A DNA stretch of 64,000 bases from Streptomyces sp. NBC_00237 (GCF_026342435.1 NZ_JAPEMT010000001.1:2970501-3034500); one strand, 5' to 3'. Positions 16,714 to 25,176 are shown, numbered from the stretch's first letter. Made by a program: numbers and translations. The notes: a model not told the origin generated them from the sequence alone.

Positions 16714-17537
16714 CCACCGCGACCCGCAGTCTGCCCGCGCACGGCACCTACGAACGCGCCCGGGGAGGCCACCGCAGCGGAACGAACCGCTGCCACTGCA
16801 AGCCGTGCCGCGACGCCGAGGCCGCCTACACCAAGCGCCGCAACTACCTGGCCTCCACCGGCCGACCGCTCCTCGTCGACGCCGCACCCGTACAGAAGCA
16901 CCTGCACCACCTGCGCGCCGCCGGAGACGCCTACACCCACATCGCCGACATCACCGGCCTCCGGGCCAGCACCGTGGACGCCATCGCCCTCGGCCGGCGG
17001 CGCCGCGTCCGAGCAACTACTGCAGCCACCATCCTCGCCCTCCCGCCGGGGAAGGCCGCCGCGAGGAACCGGTCAGTGCCCGCCCTCGGAACGACCCGCC
17101 GCCTTCGCGCCCTGCTTGCCCTCGGGCACAAGCTCGGCGACGTAGCTGCAGCATCCTCCGTCGAGCTCTCCACGGCCAGCTACCTCCTCAACGGGCGCGT
17201 AGCGACCATCCACCACGGACTCGCGCAGCGTATCGACAACGGGTACCGCGCCCTGTGCACAAGCCGAGGGAACTCCACACGGAGCCTCAACCGTGCACAA
17301 CGCGAAGGTTGGGCGCCGCCAGCCGCCTGGGACGACATCGACGACCCGGCATCGGCACCCGACACCGGTACGAAGTCCTCGCCGAGTGCTCGCGAGCTCA
17401 GCCGTCTCCGCCACGCCGAGATCGCCCACCTCGCCGCCTACGGCATCCCCGAGCACGAGATCGCCGCACGCCTCGGCATGGCCACCGCCTACGTCCACGA
17501 CCTCATCCGCGACATGCGCAAGGAGGCGGCAGCATGA
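16710..17537 (+). CDS. HTH DNA-binding protein with Cys-rich N-terminus
   Basis: A 275-aa protein in three parts. The N-terminal HGTYERARGGHRSGTNRCHCKPCRDAEAAY carries a recurrent actinobacterial CxCxxC motif; the middle has one or two predicted HTH segments (YTHIADITGLRASTVDAIALG and KLGDVAAASSVELSTASYLLNG); the end has a sigma-like HTH (ARLGMATAYVHDLI). Three HTH-type units in one chain suggest a transcription regulator of phage genes. Starts at GTG 16710 inside the previous stop. Confidence 0.6.
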   Translation: MTTATRSLPAHGTYERARGGHRSGTNRCHCKPCRDAEAAYTKRRNYLASTGRPLLVDAAPVQKHLHHLRAAGDAYTHIADITGLRASTVDAIALGRRRRVRATTAATILALPPGKAAARNRSVPALGTTRRLRALLALGHKLGDVAAASSVELSTASYLLNGRVATIHHGLAQRIDNGYRALCTSRGNSTRSLNRAQREGWAPPAAWDDIDDPASAPDTGTKSSPSARELSRLRHAEIAHLAAYGIPEHEIAARLGMATAYVHDLIRDMRKEAAA

Positions 17538-18397
17538 GCGTCTACTTCCAGGACGACACGGTGACCCTGCTGCTCGGGGACGCCCGGGAACAACTGGCGA
17601 CGCTGGGCTCCCAGTCCGTCAACTGCATTGTCACCTCGCCCCCGTACTACCGGCTGCGGGACTACAGCCACGATGGCCAGTACGGGCAGGAAGCCACCCC
17701 GGCCGAGTACGCCGAGACGCTCCGCGGGGTGTTCGCCGACACACGGCGGGTTCTCGCCGACGACGGGACGCTGTGGCTCAACATCGGCGACTCGTACCAG
17801 ACCAAGCAGGCCAAAGGTGTGGCACCGAAGAACCTGCTCGGCATCCCATGGCGGGTGGCGTTCGCCCTGCAGGACGACGGCTGGATCGTCCGTAACGCCA
17901 TCGTGTGGAACAAGCCCAACGCCATGCCGGAGTCCTGCGCCGACCGGCTCAGCAACCGGCACGAGCTCCTCTTCCTCCTGACGAAGAGCGACTCGTACAC
18001 GTTCGACCTCGACGCCATCCGCGAGAAGTACACCGGCGACCGGGCTGCCTCCCGGCGAGTTCACACCACCGCCAACAAACCCAACACCGCGACCGGCGCA
18101 TGGGGCTTGGACAAGGTCGACGCGAAGGGGCGCAACCCGGGTGATGTGTGGTCGATCTCCACCCGGCCCAACCCGCAAGCCCACTTCGCGACGTTCCCGG
18201 TCGATCTGCCGATGCGCTGCATTGCGGCCGGGTGCATCCCGGGCGGCACTGTGCTCGATCCGTTCTCCGGCAGCGGCACCACGGGCGCCGCTGCGCGTGA
18301 CCTGGGATGTAACTACGTGGGGATCGACATCAACGCCGACTACCACCAGCTCGCAGAAGGCCGGTTCGCCCAAGGGGTCCTCGACTTCACCACGTAG
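17534..18397 (+). CDS. DNA methyltransferase of the N4-C/N6-A class
   Basis: A 287-aa enzyme that adds a methyl group to an exocyclic amine of DNA, using S-adenosylmethionine. Motif IV is S35-P-P-Y38 and the SAM-binding motif I (FSGSGTTG) begins at residue 244, the beta-class order. SPPY is found in both N4-cytosine and N6-adenine enzymes, so the target base is open. No restriction enzyme gene is adjacent, so it probably protects phage DNA from host restriction. Coupled to the gene before. Confidence 0.88.
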   Translation: MSVYFQDDTVTLLLGDAREQLATLGSQSVNCIVTSPPYYRLRDYSHDGQYGQEATPAEYAETLRGVFADTRRVLADDGTLWLNIGDSYQTKQAKGVAPKNLLGIPWRVAFALQDDGWIVRNAIVWNKPNAMPESCADRLSNRHELLFLLTKSDSYTFDLDAIREKYTGDRAASRRVHTTANKPNTATGAWGLDKVDAKGRNPGDVWSISTRPNPQAHFATFPVDLPMRCIAAGCIPGGTVLDPFSGSGTTGAAARDLGCNYVGIDINADYHQLAEGRFAQGVLDFTT

Positions 18398-18457
18398 CCC
18401 GAGCCGCACCCCGCCGCTGACACCTCTATCCGCACCGCGTACCGAGAAGAGAACTTC

Positions 18458-19255
18458 GTGAGCATCAAGGTCAGCAATTGGGTGTGGGGCCGATCCGAGT
18501 CCCGCAACGGGGCCCGGCTGGTCATGCTCGCCATCGCCGACCGCGCGGACGACAACGGGTGCGCCTGGCCGTCGATCGACGACCTTTCGGAGCGCACGAA
18601 GCTGTCCCCGCGAGCGGTGCAGAAGGGGATCAACAGTCTCGTTGAAATCGGCGAGTTGAAGGTCGACAACGGGGGCGGAAGGCACCGTTCCAACCGCTAC
18701 CAGATCATCCCGAAACCCCGAACAATCGACGGGGTTACCGACGGAAAACCCCGCACATCTGACGGGGTAACGGGCCAAGAAACCCCGAACTCTGCGACAG
18801 AAACCCCGAACTTTGCGACAGAAACCCCGAACAATACTCCCGGTAACCCCGTCAATAGTTCACCCGAACCCCCACTAGAACCGTCAGAGAACCGTCAGGG
18901 GAACCACCCCCCAACCCCCCGCGGCGATGCATCCCTCGGCGAGCAGATCGCGGACAAGTGGTGGGAGCAGTACGGGCGGACCACGGCGCAGAGCAAGCGC
19001 GCCATCCGACGGGCCATCGACGACACCCTCCGCAACGGAGTTGAAGCCGCCGAACTCTGGCAGGCCCTCGTCCGCCTCGGTGACCTCTCAAAGCCCGTCA
19101 CGGGCGGAACCCTCCAGTTCGCGTTCTCAGAACTCCGCAAGCCGAACAACGTCATCGCCCTGCCCTCCGGCCAGACCCTCACCGGCACCGACGCCAAGGT
19201 CGCCGGATGGCTGGCCATCTCCGAGCAACTCCGCCAAGAAGGAGACTCCGCATGA
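18458..19255 (+). CDS. HTH replication-type protein
   Basis: A 265-aa protein. Residues 5-85 form a winged helix of the phage replication/initiator kind (RLVMLAIADRADDNGCAWPSIDDLSERTKLSPRAVQKGINSLVEIGELKVD). A low-complexity linker with repeated ETPN units (residues about 108-130) leads to a helical C-terminal domain. Such proteins start phage DNA replication and recruit helicase. The repeat linker has lower GC than its surroundings. GTG 18458 follows AGAAGAGA. Confidence 0.7.
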   Translation: MSIKVSNWVWGRSESRNGARLVMLAIADRADDNGCAWPSIDDLSERTKLSPRAVQKGINSLVEIGELKVDNGGGRHRSNRYQIIPKPRTIDGVTDGKPRTSDGVTGQETPNSATETPNFATETPNNTPGNPVNSSPEPPLEPSENRQGNHPPTPRGDASLGEQIADKWWEQYGRTTAQSKRAIRRAIDDTLRNGVEAAELWQALVRLGDLSKPVTGGTLQFAFSELRKPNNVIALPSGQTLTGTDAKVAGWLAISEQLRQEGDSA

Positions 19256-20010
19256 ACGCCGAAGAGGCCGCTGCGCTCCTCGCGCACTGCTCCGGGTTCG
19301 ACAACCGCCAGCCGTCCGTCGCCGCTGCCAAGTCCTGGGCATCTGCCCTGCACGACGTGCCGTTCGACCAGGACGCCCGGGACGCTGTGGCCAGCTACTA
19401 CTCGACCCCGCCGCAGAACCCGAGCGAGCGCCTGTGGATCCTGCCGCACCACGTCCGCACCCTCCGCACGAAGATTCGCAGCCAGCGTCTGGAGAACTTC
19501 CAGTACCAGCCGCTGCCCGAGGAGACCACCGCCGAGTACCTCGCCCGCTACCGCGGCCAGCTCACCGCCATCGCCTCGGGGCGCGTTGCACCGCCCACCG
19601 GCCGGCTCGCCCTGGACGGCGGCCCGTCGAAGCAGTTCACCAACGAGCTGGAAGCCCGCGGCTGGCAGGTCGGCCGCCCCGTCGACGACGCGGACGAGAC
19701 CACCGTCGAGGCCGAACTCATCGACACCGTCCGCCGATCCGGGCCCCTCGGCATCGAGTGCCCCACCTGCTCCGCCGCGATAGGCCGCCCGTGCAAGACC
19801 CCAGGCGGCAACGAGAAGCAGCCGATGGGCAAACCGCGCGCCAACCCGCACAGCGCCCGCCGCAGAGCCGCAGAAGGCCGTACAGAGCTCCCGCCGGAGG
19901 AGCGGGCCGCGCAGGAACAGCGGATCCGCGAAGCGTCCGCCCGCGCCCTCGCCCGGCTCGCCGCCGACGAGAACATCCCTGACGCCGACATCGTCGACGA
20001 GGCGTCATGA
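19252..20010 (+). CDS. Replication-associated zinc-finger protein
   Basis: A 252-aa protein. The N-terminal 90 residues (EEAAALLAHCSGFDNRQPSVAAAKSWASALHDVPFDQD...WILPHHVRTLR) resemble phage replicative loader-like proteins; residues around 175-195 carry a zinc finger of the form CPTCSAAIGRPCKTPGG. The end is a charged helix. It follows the HTH replication gene with an overlap, so both probably act at the phage origin. Confidence 0.6.
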   Translation: MNAEEAAALLAHCSGFDNRQPSVAAAKSWASALHDVPFDQDARDAVASYYSTPPQNPSERLWILPHHVRTLRTKIRSQRLENFQYQPLPEETTAEYLARYRGQLTAIASGRVAPPTGRLALDGGPSKQFTNELEARGWQVGRPVDDADETTVEAELIDTVRRSGPLGIECPTCSAAIGRPCKTPGGNEKQPMGKPRANPHSARRRAAEGRTELPPEERAAQEQRIREASARALARLAADENIPDADIVDEAS

Positions 20011-20321
20011 CCGACATCGACCCCGACGACATCAAGGCCATGCGGCGGCAGGGCGACCTGAGTTCGTTCCTCCGCCAGCAGATAGCCGCCGGCCGAACCC
20101 GCCGCCAGCCCGCCGCGCCCGAACCCCCGCCGCAGCCGCCAAGACGGCGACGGCTCGGAGCGTGGCCGCCCGGCACCTGCCCGCCGCAGCCCGTCCCGGC
20201 ACCGCCCGCGCACATCGTCGACGCCGCCCTCACCGAACACCGCAACTGGATCGTCGCCGACCGGCCCGAGATCACCACCCGATGCGACTGCCCCGCCTGC
20301 ACCCCGAGGAGCCAGACATGA
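20007..20321 (+). CDS. Pro/Arg-rich protein with C-terminal CxCxxC
   Basis: A 104-aa protein: a short acidic start, a Pro/Arg-rich middle and CDCPAC near the end, a potential metal site. Coupled on both sides by ATGA. No family recognised. Confidence 0.55.
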   Translation: MTDIDPDDIKAMRRQGDLSSFLRQQIAAGRTRRQPAAPEPPPQPPRRRRLGAWPPGTCPPQPVPAPPAHIVDAALTEHRNWIVADRPEITTRCDCPACTPRSQT

Positions 20322-20629
20322 CCCTCCGCAACGCCGCCCCGATGCCCGAGAACCTCCGGCACTTCATGCGCGCCAAAGCCCACCCGGCTCGCTCCGTCGC
20401 CTGCCCCCACTGCGGGGCCCACGAGCACAAGCCCTGCACCACGATCAGTGGGCGCCGCATCCTCACCGAGCCGCACCCCGGCCGGCGGTACGCATGGGCC
20501 CGGCTGACCGCCTGCTGCCCGCGCTGCCAGGTCACCCCCACCGTCCCCTGCCACCTCGACGGCATGCCCCTCGCAGGCGAAGCCGTCCACGCCGAGCGGT
20601 ACACCGAAGCCGAAAGGACCGCGGCATGA
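20318..20629 (+). CDS. Small zinc-finger protein (103 aa)
   Basis: Two zinc ligand pairs are visible: CPHCGAHEHKPC (residues about 28-39) and CCPRCQVTPTVPC (about 67-79). The first resembles the CxxCGAxxGxPC finger of the protein at 19252. Probably nucleic-acid binding. Coupled to neighbours. Confidence 0.6.
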   Translation: MTLRNAAPMPENLRHFMRAKAHPARSVACPHCGAHEHKPCTTISGRRILTEPHPGRRYAWARLTACCPRCQVTPTVPCHLDGMPLAGEAVHAERYTEAERTAA

Positions 20630-20991
20630 GCCCCATCCGGACCGAGAACCGCAAGCGGTACCCCAGGGATTGGCCGACGATCAGCCTCCGCATCCGCAAC
20701 GAGCGTGCCGCCAGCCGCTGCGAATGCCACGGCGAATGCGGGCGCGGCACCCACGAAGGGCGCTGCCCCAACCGCAACGGGCAGCCCGCCTACGGCACCG
20801 AGTCCAAGGTCGTGCTCACCGTTGCCCACCTCGACCACACCCCAGAGAACTGCGACGACAACAACCTTCGCGCCATGTGCCAGGGCTGCCACCTGCACTA
20901 CGACCGAGACCACCACCGTGAAACCGCCGCAGCTACACGGCGTGCCGCGATCGAGGCATCTGGGCAACTCGCCTGGGAGATCACGTCATGA
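20626..20991 (+). CDS. HNH-type nuclease-like protein
   Basis: A 121-aa protein. CECHGECG, then VAHLDHTPENCDDNNLRAMCQGCHLHYDRDHH has the H-D-H pattern and the paired cysteines of an HNH nuclease with a zinc knuckle. HNH proteins cut DNA and occur widely in phage early genes. The target is unknown. Confidence 0.75.
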   Translation: MSPIRTENRKRYPRDWPTISLRIRNERAASRCECHGECGRGTHEGRCPNRNGQPAYGTESKVVLTVAHLDHTPENCDDNNLRAMCQGCHLHYDRDHHRETAAATRRAAIEASGQLAWEITS

Positions 20992-21179
20992 AGCTCTTCG
21001 TCGACTCCCGACTAGCCGAGGCCATCCCCGACGGCACGTTCGGCGGATCACGACCCTGGCCCAACACCCGGACCAAGCCCCGCCGCTGGACCCGCGAGGA
21101 GCAGGCCGCCCACCGGGAAGCCCTCCTCGCCGCGATCAGCGCCCGCAGGTGCCACCCCGACGACGAGGCGGACACCTGA
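20988..21179 (+). CDS. Hypothetical early protein (63 aa)
   Basis: A basic 63-aa protein with a helical middle (WTREEQAAHREALLAAISARR). TGATG overlap with the next gene. No family recognised. Confidence 0.55.
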   Translation: MKLFVDSRLAEAIPDGTFGGSRPWPNTRTKPRRWTREEQAAHREALLAAISARRCHPDDEADT

Positions 21180-21379
21180 TGCCCCGCCCCTGGCTCCGCC
21201 ACCCCGCCCGCACGATCCGCACCCCGGCCGCCTGCCCGACCAGCGCGGACCGGTACGCCACCGCGCACCTTGCCCTCACCGCCGACTCCATCACCGGCTA
21301 CAGCACCCGCACCGCCCACCAGCCCGCCACCTGCCAGACGTGCGGCGGATGGCACCTCGAACGACAGGAGAACCGCTGA
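21179..21379 (+). CDS. Small basic protein with CxxC (66 aa)
   Basis: A 66-aa basic protein that ends with CQTCGGWHLER, half of a zinc site. Coupled on both sides by TGATG overlaps. Function unknown. Confidence 0.5.
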   Translation: MPRPWLRHPARTIRTPAACPTSADRYATAHLALTADSITGYSTRTAHQPATCQTCGGWHLERQENR

Positions 21380-21537
21380 TGACTGACAACCAGCCCGACT
21401 TCACCGCCGACGACGACCGCCCCCAGCCCTGCGGCGAGGGCCACTGCCGCTGCTACGGCGTGGGCTCCGACCACTACGACCACGCCTGCGGATGCGACTG
21501 CCCCCGCGACGACGACGGCCAGCTCATCCAGGACTGA
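21379..21537 (+). CDS. Acidic Cys-rich micro-protein (52 aa)
   Basis: A 52-aa very acidic protein with five cysteines (CGEGHCRC, CGCDC), able to bind a metal ion. A perfect hairpin follows its stop. Its leader GACAGGAGAACCGCTGATGA is repeated before the gene at 21603. Confidence 0.55.
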   Translation: MTDNQPDFTADDDRPQPCGEGHCRCYGVGSDHYDHACGCDCPRDDDGQLIQD

Positions 21538-21546
21538 CCCGCCCGA

Positions 21547-21573
21547 GGCCGCCCCGTGACGTGCGGGGCGGCC
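21547..21573 (+). terminator. Intergenic hairpin
   Basis: A perfect 10-bp repeat GGCCGCCCCG/CGGGGCGGCC with a 7-base loop. No T-run follows, so partial termination or mRNA protection is likely. Confidence 0.5.
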
Positions 21574-21602
21574 CTCCACCCAACCCGACAGGAGAACCGC
21601 TG

Positions 21603-22007
21603 ATGACCGACCCGCAGTTGCTCACCCCGGAAGAGAAGCTCGCCGACGGCAAGCGCCAGCTCAAGATTCCCGCCGTCATCGCCATCTGCGGCTCCACCCG
21701 CTTCATGGCGGAGATGGCCGACGCTGACCGCGACCTGACGTGGGCGGGCTGCATCGTCGTCAAGCCCGGCTGCGACATGAAGACGCTGCACCCGCTGTGG
21801 GCCGACGAGGCCGAAGCCGAGGCGGGCAAGCAGCGCCTCGACGAATTGCACCGGGCGAAGATCCGGCTCGCCGACGAGGTGGTTGTCGTCGGGTCGTACA
21901 TCGGGGACTCAACCCGGTCGGAGATCGCATACGCGCGCAGCCTCGGCAAGCCGATCAGGTTCACGCACCCCGAGGTCGACCCGGCCGCGGACGGGGGCCA
22001 GCGATGA
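21603..22007 (+). CDS. Nucleoside 2-deoxyribosyltransferase-like (SLOG-type) protein
   Basis: A 134-aa Rossmann-like protein. The opening AVIAICGSTRF and the later VVVVGSYIGDSTRSEIAYARSLGKPIRF are the nucleotide-binding loop and the conserved Glu region of deoxyribosyltransferase-like enzymes. Phage members may recycle nucleosides or sense nucleotide signals. Which reaction this one carries out is not decidable here. GGAGAA precedes ATG 21603. Confidence 0.7.
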   Translation: MTDPQLLTPEEKLADGKRQLKIPAVIAICGSTRFMAEMADADRDLTWAGCIVVKPGCDMKTLHPLWADEAEAEAGKQRLDELHRAKIRLADEVVVVGSYIGDSTRSEIAYARSLGKPIRFTHPEVDPAADGGQR

Positions 22008-22240
22008 CCGCCATCGAGCCCGGCCAGACCTACCAGTCGTGCGACCCGCGCGACGAACCTCCGATCCGCATCCGCATCACCGCGTACACCCCGGGCGACG
22101 CGCGAGCCCACGTCGTCGACGCAGCGACGGGCAAGCGGTTCCGCCAACTCCTCGTCGCCAGCCTGCATGCCAGTCCGATCACGAAGGCGGGGCAGCAGCG
22201 GCGCACCGGCTACGTGCTGGAGCAGGAGGTCGCGTCATGA
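22004..22240 (+). CDS. Hypothetical early protein (78 aa)
   Basis: A 78-aa beta-rich protein (PPIRIRITAYTPGDARAHVVDAATGKRFRQLLVASLHAS) with the look of a small SH3-like or KOW-like barrel. No family confirmed. Coupled on both sides. Confidence 0.55.
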   Translation: MTAIEPGQTYQSCDPRDEPPIRIRITAYTPGDARAHVVDAATGKRFRQLLVASLHASPITKAGQQRRTGYVLEQEVAS

Positions 22241-22422
22241 CCCGCCCGTCGTCCCCGTCGGCCCGCCGGATCGCCCTCGACGAGGCCACCGACCGCATCG
22301 TGCGTCTGGCGTACCGGGGCGAGCCGCCCACGGACGTGCTGGCGCGGGCGGTACGGATGCTCGCCACTGCCGACGGGCACCTCGATGCGGGTGGGCGGCT
22401 CAAGCGGCGGGAGAGGGCATGA
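22237..22422 (+). CDS. Hypothetical early protein (61 aa)
   Basis: A basic helical 61-aa protein with ATGA overlaps at both ends. No motif recognised. Confidence 0.5.
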   Translation: MTRPSSPSARRIALDEATDRIVRLAYRGEPPTDVLARAVRMLATADGHLDAGGRLKRRERA

Positions 22423-22664
22423 CCCGCGTCCTGACCCGCCGCCAGCGGGACGTGCTCCTGCTGGCGGCCAACGGCAACACCAACGCGCAGATCGCCCGCT
22501 GGCTCGGGGTCTCCTCCGGAACCGTCGGCGAGATCCTCAACCGCGCCTACCGGACTCTCGGTGCCCACGACCGCGGTCAGGCAGTCGCCCTCGCGCTGAA
22601 GTTGGGCGAGTTCGGCGTCGACGACATCCGGCTGCCGTTCCCGGTGCAGCGGGAGGACGCGTGA
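22419..22664 (+). CDS. LuxR-type HTH protein (81 aa)
   Basis: Residues 4-65 form a stand-alone LuxR/GerE DNA-binding domain (LTRRQRDVLLLAANGNTNAQIARWLGVSSGTVGEILNRAYRTLG). There is no sensory domain. It is probably a transcription factor for phage genes. Confidence 0.75.
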   Translation: MTRVLTRRQRDVLLLAANGNTNAQIARWLGVSSGTVGEILNRAYRTLGAHDRGQAVALALKLGEFGVDDIRLPFPVQREDA

Positions 22665-22756
22665 CGGCCGCCACAGGCCCCCGACCCTCCCCGGGGATCC
22701 GAAAGGGATCCCAGGCGCTCCTGACCCAAAATGCGACCGCAGGAAAGGGCATCTCA

Positions 22757-23056
22757 GTGCAGACCCAAGAATCCACCCCCGCCATCCAGACGCCCACCCC
22801 GATACCTAACAACGCCATCCAGCACGGTGCCTGCGGAAAGTGGTGGTCCGGCGCCGAGCGCTCCCACGCTTCCTGCTGCCACGAGACGTTCAGCAGCCTC
22901 ACCGCCTTCGAACGCCACCGCCGCGGCATGCGCTGCAACGACCCCGCCAGCGTCGGCCTCGTCGCCCGGCAGAAGCCTTACGGGACGCTCTGGGGGCTCC
23001 CCGGGCCCGCCAACGGCTATGCGGCCATCCACGGTGACGAGGAGCGGGAGTCATGA
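22757..23056 (+). CDS. FDXHR-family putative zinc-binding protein
   Basis: A 99-aa protein with the ordered ligands CGKWW, SHASCCHETFSS and AFERHRRGMRC, the C-C-H-C-H arrangement of the FDXHR family common in actinophages. GTG 22757 is chosen for its AGGAAAGGG site 7 bases upstream; a GTG at 22661, coupled to the previous gene, would add 32 low-complexity residues. Function unknown. Confidence 0.7.
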   Translation: MQTQESTPAIQTPTPIPNNAIQHGACGKWWSGAERSHASCCHETFSSLTAFERHRRGMRCNDPASVGLVARQKPYGTLWGLPGPANGYAAIHGDEERES

Positions 23057-23313
23057 CCGACACCCCGCCCCAGGTCGGCGTCCCGACAGTCCTCCGCGTG
23101 CTGGCCAAGCAGCCCGCCACCGCGTTCGAGCTCGTCGAGGCCACCTGCATCACCGGCCCCACCATCCGCCGCGCCCTCGACCGCCTCGTCCGCGAAGGGT
23201 GGGCCACCTGCGAGGAAGGCCCCGTCGGCCCGTGGGGGCGCCGCCGCAAGTACACGATCACCCAGGCCGGGCGGGAACAGATAGCCCGGACCGACAGCAC
23301 GGAGGACCAGTGA
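23053..23313 (+). CDS. Winged-helix transcription regulator (86 aa)
   Basis: Almost one domain: a MarR/PadR-like winged helix (TVLRVLAKQPATAFELVEATCITGPTIRRALDRLVREGWATCEE, wing WGRRRKYTIT). It starts within the previous stop. It probably regulates phage transcription. Confidence 0.7.
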   Translation: MTDTPPQVGVPTVLRVLAKQPATAFELVEATCITGPTIRRALDRLVREGWATCEEGPVGPWGRRRKYTITQAGREQIARTDSTEDQ

Positions 23314-23504
23314 CCTGGGTGCGGCAGGGCATCGCCAGCAACTGCCCCTCTTGCCACGCCTACTGGTCCGTCCTGCAAGACCTCGGCGCCGAATGGGACG
23401 CGGAAGGCCGACCCAACGACCCCGCCCGCTGGGGTGCGGTCATCGGCCGCGCCCTGGCCGCGTACATGGACCACCTCGTCGAGCACATGCCCACCACCGC
23501 CTGA
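23310..23504 (+). CDS. Hypothetical early protein with CxxC (64 aa)
   Basis: A 64-aa protein with NCPSCHAYW near the N-terminus and a helical end. Coupled to the winged-helix gene by GTGA. No family recognised. Confidence 0.55.
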   Translation: MTWVRQGIASNCPSCHAYWSVLQDLGAEWDAEGRPNDPARWGAVIGRALAAYMDHLVEHMPTTA

Positions 23505-23533
23505 CCACCCCGCACGCCCGCAAGGAGCACGCC

Positions 23534-24166
23534 GTGATCGACGACAACCCTCGCCCCCGCTGTGTGATCTGCCCCCGCGACCTGTTTGACGACGAAGCCG
23601 GGCGGTACGTGTGCCGCATCTGCGAACAGCGCATCAGCCGCGACCTCACCGCGCTCGCCGGACCCGGCGGCCTGTACGCCCGGCTGTGCCTGCGCATCCA
23701 CCCCGGCCGCAGCGGTGACGGAGGTGCCGTATCCGGGACGCCGGGCCGCAGTATGCCGCTCAATGCGGAGGTTCTGTCCCTGACCGCGGGCGGCGGGATC
23801 GTGTCCACCCTGGAGACCTGGGTCGAGGACTGGGCAACCTACGGGCTCGGCACCGTCGGCATCGGCGGCCGGCTCCAGTACCGGCTCGACCGGGCGGTGG
23901 CGACACTGCACCTCAACCTGGGACGGGCCTGCTCGGCGCACCCGGCGCTGGATGAATTCGCGGCCGAGGTGGGTCAGGCTATCCGCCGGTGCGAGGCGCT
24001 CATCACCGGCGAACGGCAGCCCCGGAAGGTCCCCGTGCAGTGCCCTTGTGGAGGCATCCTCTGGGTCGCACTCGACACCCCCGGCGAGGAGTGCCGCGGG
24101 TGCGGGACGGAGTACGGGCCCGTCGACGTCAAGCGTCTGCCCATCGCGGAGAGGGCGGCGGCGTGA
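23534..24166 (+). CDS. Double zinc-ribbon protein (210 aa)
   Basis: The N-terminus has CVICPRD...YVCRIC (residues 10-37) and the C-terminus CPCGGILW...EECRGCG (about 172-194), two zinc ribbons around a helical middle. This arrangement recurs in Streptomyces phage genomes. AAGGAGC precedes GTG 23534. Probably binds nucleic acid; role unknown. Confidence 0.65.
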   Translation: MIDDNPRPRCVICPRDLFDDEAGRYVCRICEQRISRDLTALAGPGGLYARLCLRIHPGRSGDGGAVSGTPGRSMPLNAEVLSLTAGGGIVSTLETWVEDWATYGLGTVGIGGRLQYRLDRAVATLHLNLGRACSAHPALDEFAAEVGQAIRRCEALITGERQPRKVPVQCPCGGILWVALDTPGEECRGCGTEYGPVDVKRLPIAERAAA

Positions 24167-24312
24167 TCAACCTGCTGCTCTGCTTCCTGGCCGCCCCGGT
24201 CGGCTACGCAATCGGCGTCGCCCTGGCCGATCTCCTCCGGGACCTCATCGACGGCCGACGCTACCGGGCGGGCGGCGGCCGGTACCCCCGCTCACCCGGC
24301 CCCCACCCGTAA
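24163..24312 (+). CDS. Small membrane protein (49 aa)
   Basis: A 49-aa protein with one hydrophobic helix (LLLCFLAAPVGYAIGVALADLL) and a basic Arg/Gly/Pro tail. The last 52 bases overlap a leftward gene. It ends the long rightward early operon. Confidence 0.5.
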   Translation: MINLLLCFLAAPVGYAIGVALADLLRDLIDGRRYRAGGGRYPRSPGPHP

Positions 24313-24512
24313 TCGTGGGCCACCAGCCCCCGCCACTCGATCAGCGCCGTGTCCGCCGCCACCAGATCCTCGGCATCCTCCACCCCGGCCAGCCGCAACA
24401 GCTCGACCAGGTCACCGTCGGAGTACGCCATGCCGAGGATCACGCCGTCCGCAGTCACCCGGCGGCCACCCTCGCCGCGAGGCGGGTGCACGACGATCGG
24501 AGCAGGGGACAT
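24261..24512 (-). CDS. Hypothetical acidic protein (83 aa)
   Basis: An 83-aa protein beginning MSPAPIVVHPPRGEGGRRV, then an acidic helical part (DLVELLRLAGVEDAEDLV). Similar short proteins recur in Streptomyces accessory DNA. It converges on and overlaps the rightward gene at 24163 by 52 bases. No function known. Confidence 0.6.
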   Translation of the reverse strand: MSPAPIVVHPPRGEGGRRVTADGVILGMAYSDGDLVELLRLAGVEDAEDLVAADTALIEWRGLVAHDYGWGPGERGYRPPPAR

Positions 24513-24624
24513 GCCACCAGCCTGCGACGACAAGGCGGTCAGCGCACCCGGAGCGCAGCGAGGCGCACCTCACCGGAGAATGCGCCCTACCGCCATCCCG
24601 AGCTCTGCTGTCAGAGTGAAACCC

Positions 24625-24813
24625 ATGACTGACACCGCGCTCGACAAAGCCCTCGCTGACGCCGAAGCGTTCCTGGCAGACCCAGCCGGGGATGCCGGGT
24701 TCTCCACCAATGCAACCCCGGAAGAACGACTCGCCTACACGGGCGGCCTGGCCCACGGCCACCTGGAAGCGCTCGTCGAAGCAGTACGCAAAGCGATGCC
24801 CGAAGTCAGCTGA
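24625..24813 (+). CDS. Hypothetical acidic protein (62 aa)
   Basis: A 62-aa helical protein (ALADAEAFLADPAGDAGFSTNATPEERLAYTGGLAHGHLEALVEAVRK). It stands alone before a strong terminator, transcribed away from the leftward gene at 24512. No family recognised. Confidence 0.6.
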   Translation: MTDTALDKALADAEAFLADPAGDAGFSTNATPEERLAYTGGLAHGHLEALVEAVRKAMPEVS

Positions 24814-24825
24814 CCACACACAAAG

Positions 24826-24857
24826 AGCGCCCCAGCCCGGACGTGGGCTGGGGCGCT
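24826..24857. terminator. Bidirectional intrinsic terminator
   Basis: A perfect 13-bp inverted repeat (AGCGCCCCAGCCC and complement) with a 6-base loop between converging genes. Confidence 0.85.
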
Positions 24858-24874
24858 ATCCATGCGGTCACGAC

Positions 24875-25168
24875 CTACAGCAGCTTCGACCTCGCCGATG
24901 CCGGAGCCGCACCAGGCCGCCGCCCTCGCGAGCGACGACCCGACCGCGGGCGACGCACCTCACCATCCAACCCGGCAGCCCTGCGCGCCCACTTCGCGAC
25001 CACGTCTTCGGGGACGCCCATCATGGCCAGCGAGTCCTCGACTACGGCCTCGCAGGACGGATTCCCGCAGTGCACCGGACTCGCCGTCTTCTCCAGCGAC
25101 GGGTACGTCATCGACTCCGGCGGAAGGTACTGGCCAGCACAGCCGAGACAGACATAGATCGTGCGCAT
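24875..25168 (-). CDS. Small zinc-binding protein (97 aa)
   Basis: A 97-aa protein with CLGC near residue 7 and CGNPSCE near residue 36, a zinc-ribbon pattern, and a strongly basic tail (RRPRSGRRSRGRRPG) fit for nucleic-acid binding. AGGAGG lies 4 bases before ATG 25168. It follows two smaller genes on the same strand. Confidence 0.65.
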   Translation of the reverse strand: MRTIYVCLGCAGQYLPPESMTYPSLEKTASPVHCGNPSCEAVVEDSLAMMGVPEDVVAKWARRAAGLDGEVRRPRSGRRSRGRRPGAAPASARSKLL

Positions 25169-25176
25169 CGTTCCTC

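Noticed and set aside
22661..22756. Longer start of the FDXHR-type protein at GTG 22661
   Set aside because: The added 32 residues are low-complexity and the internal GTG 22757 has a strong ribosome site. The coupled GTGA overlap keeps it as an alternative only.
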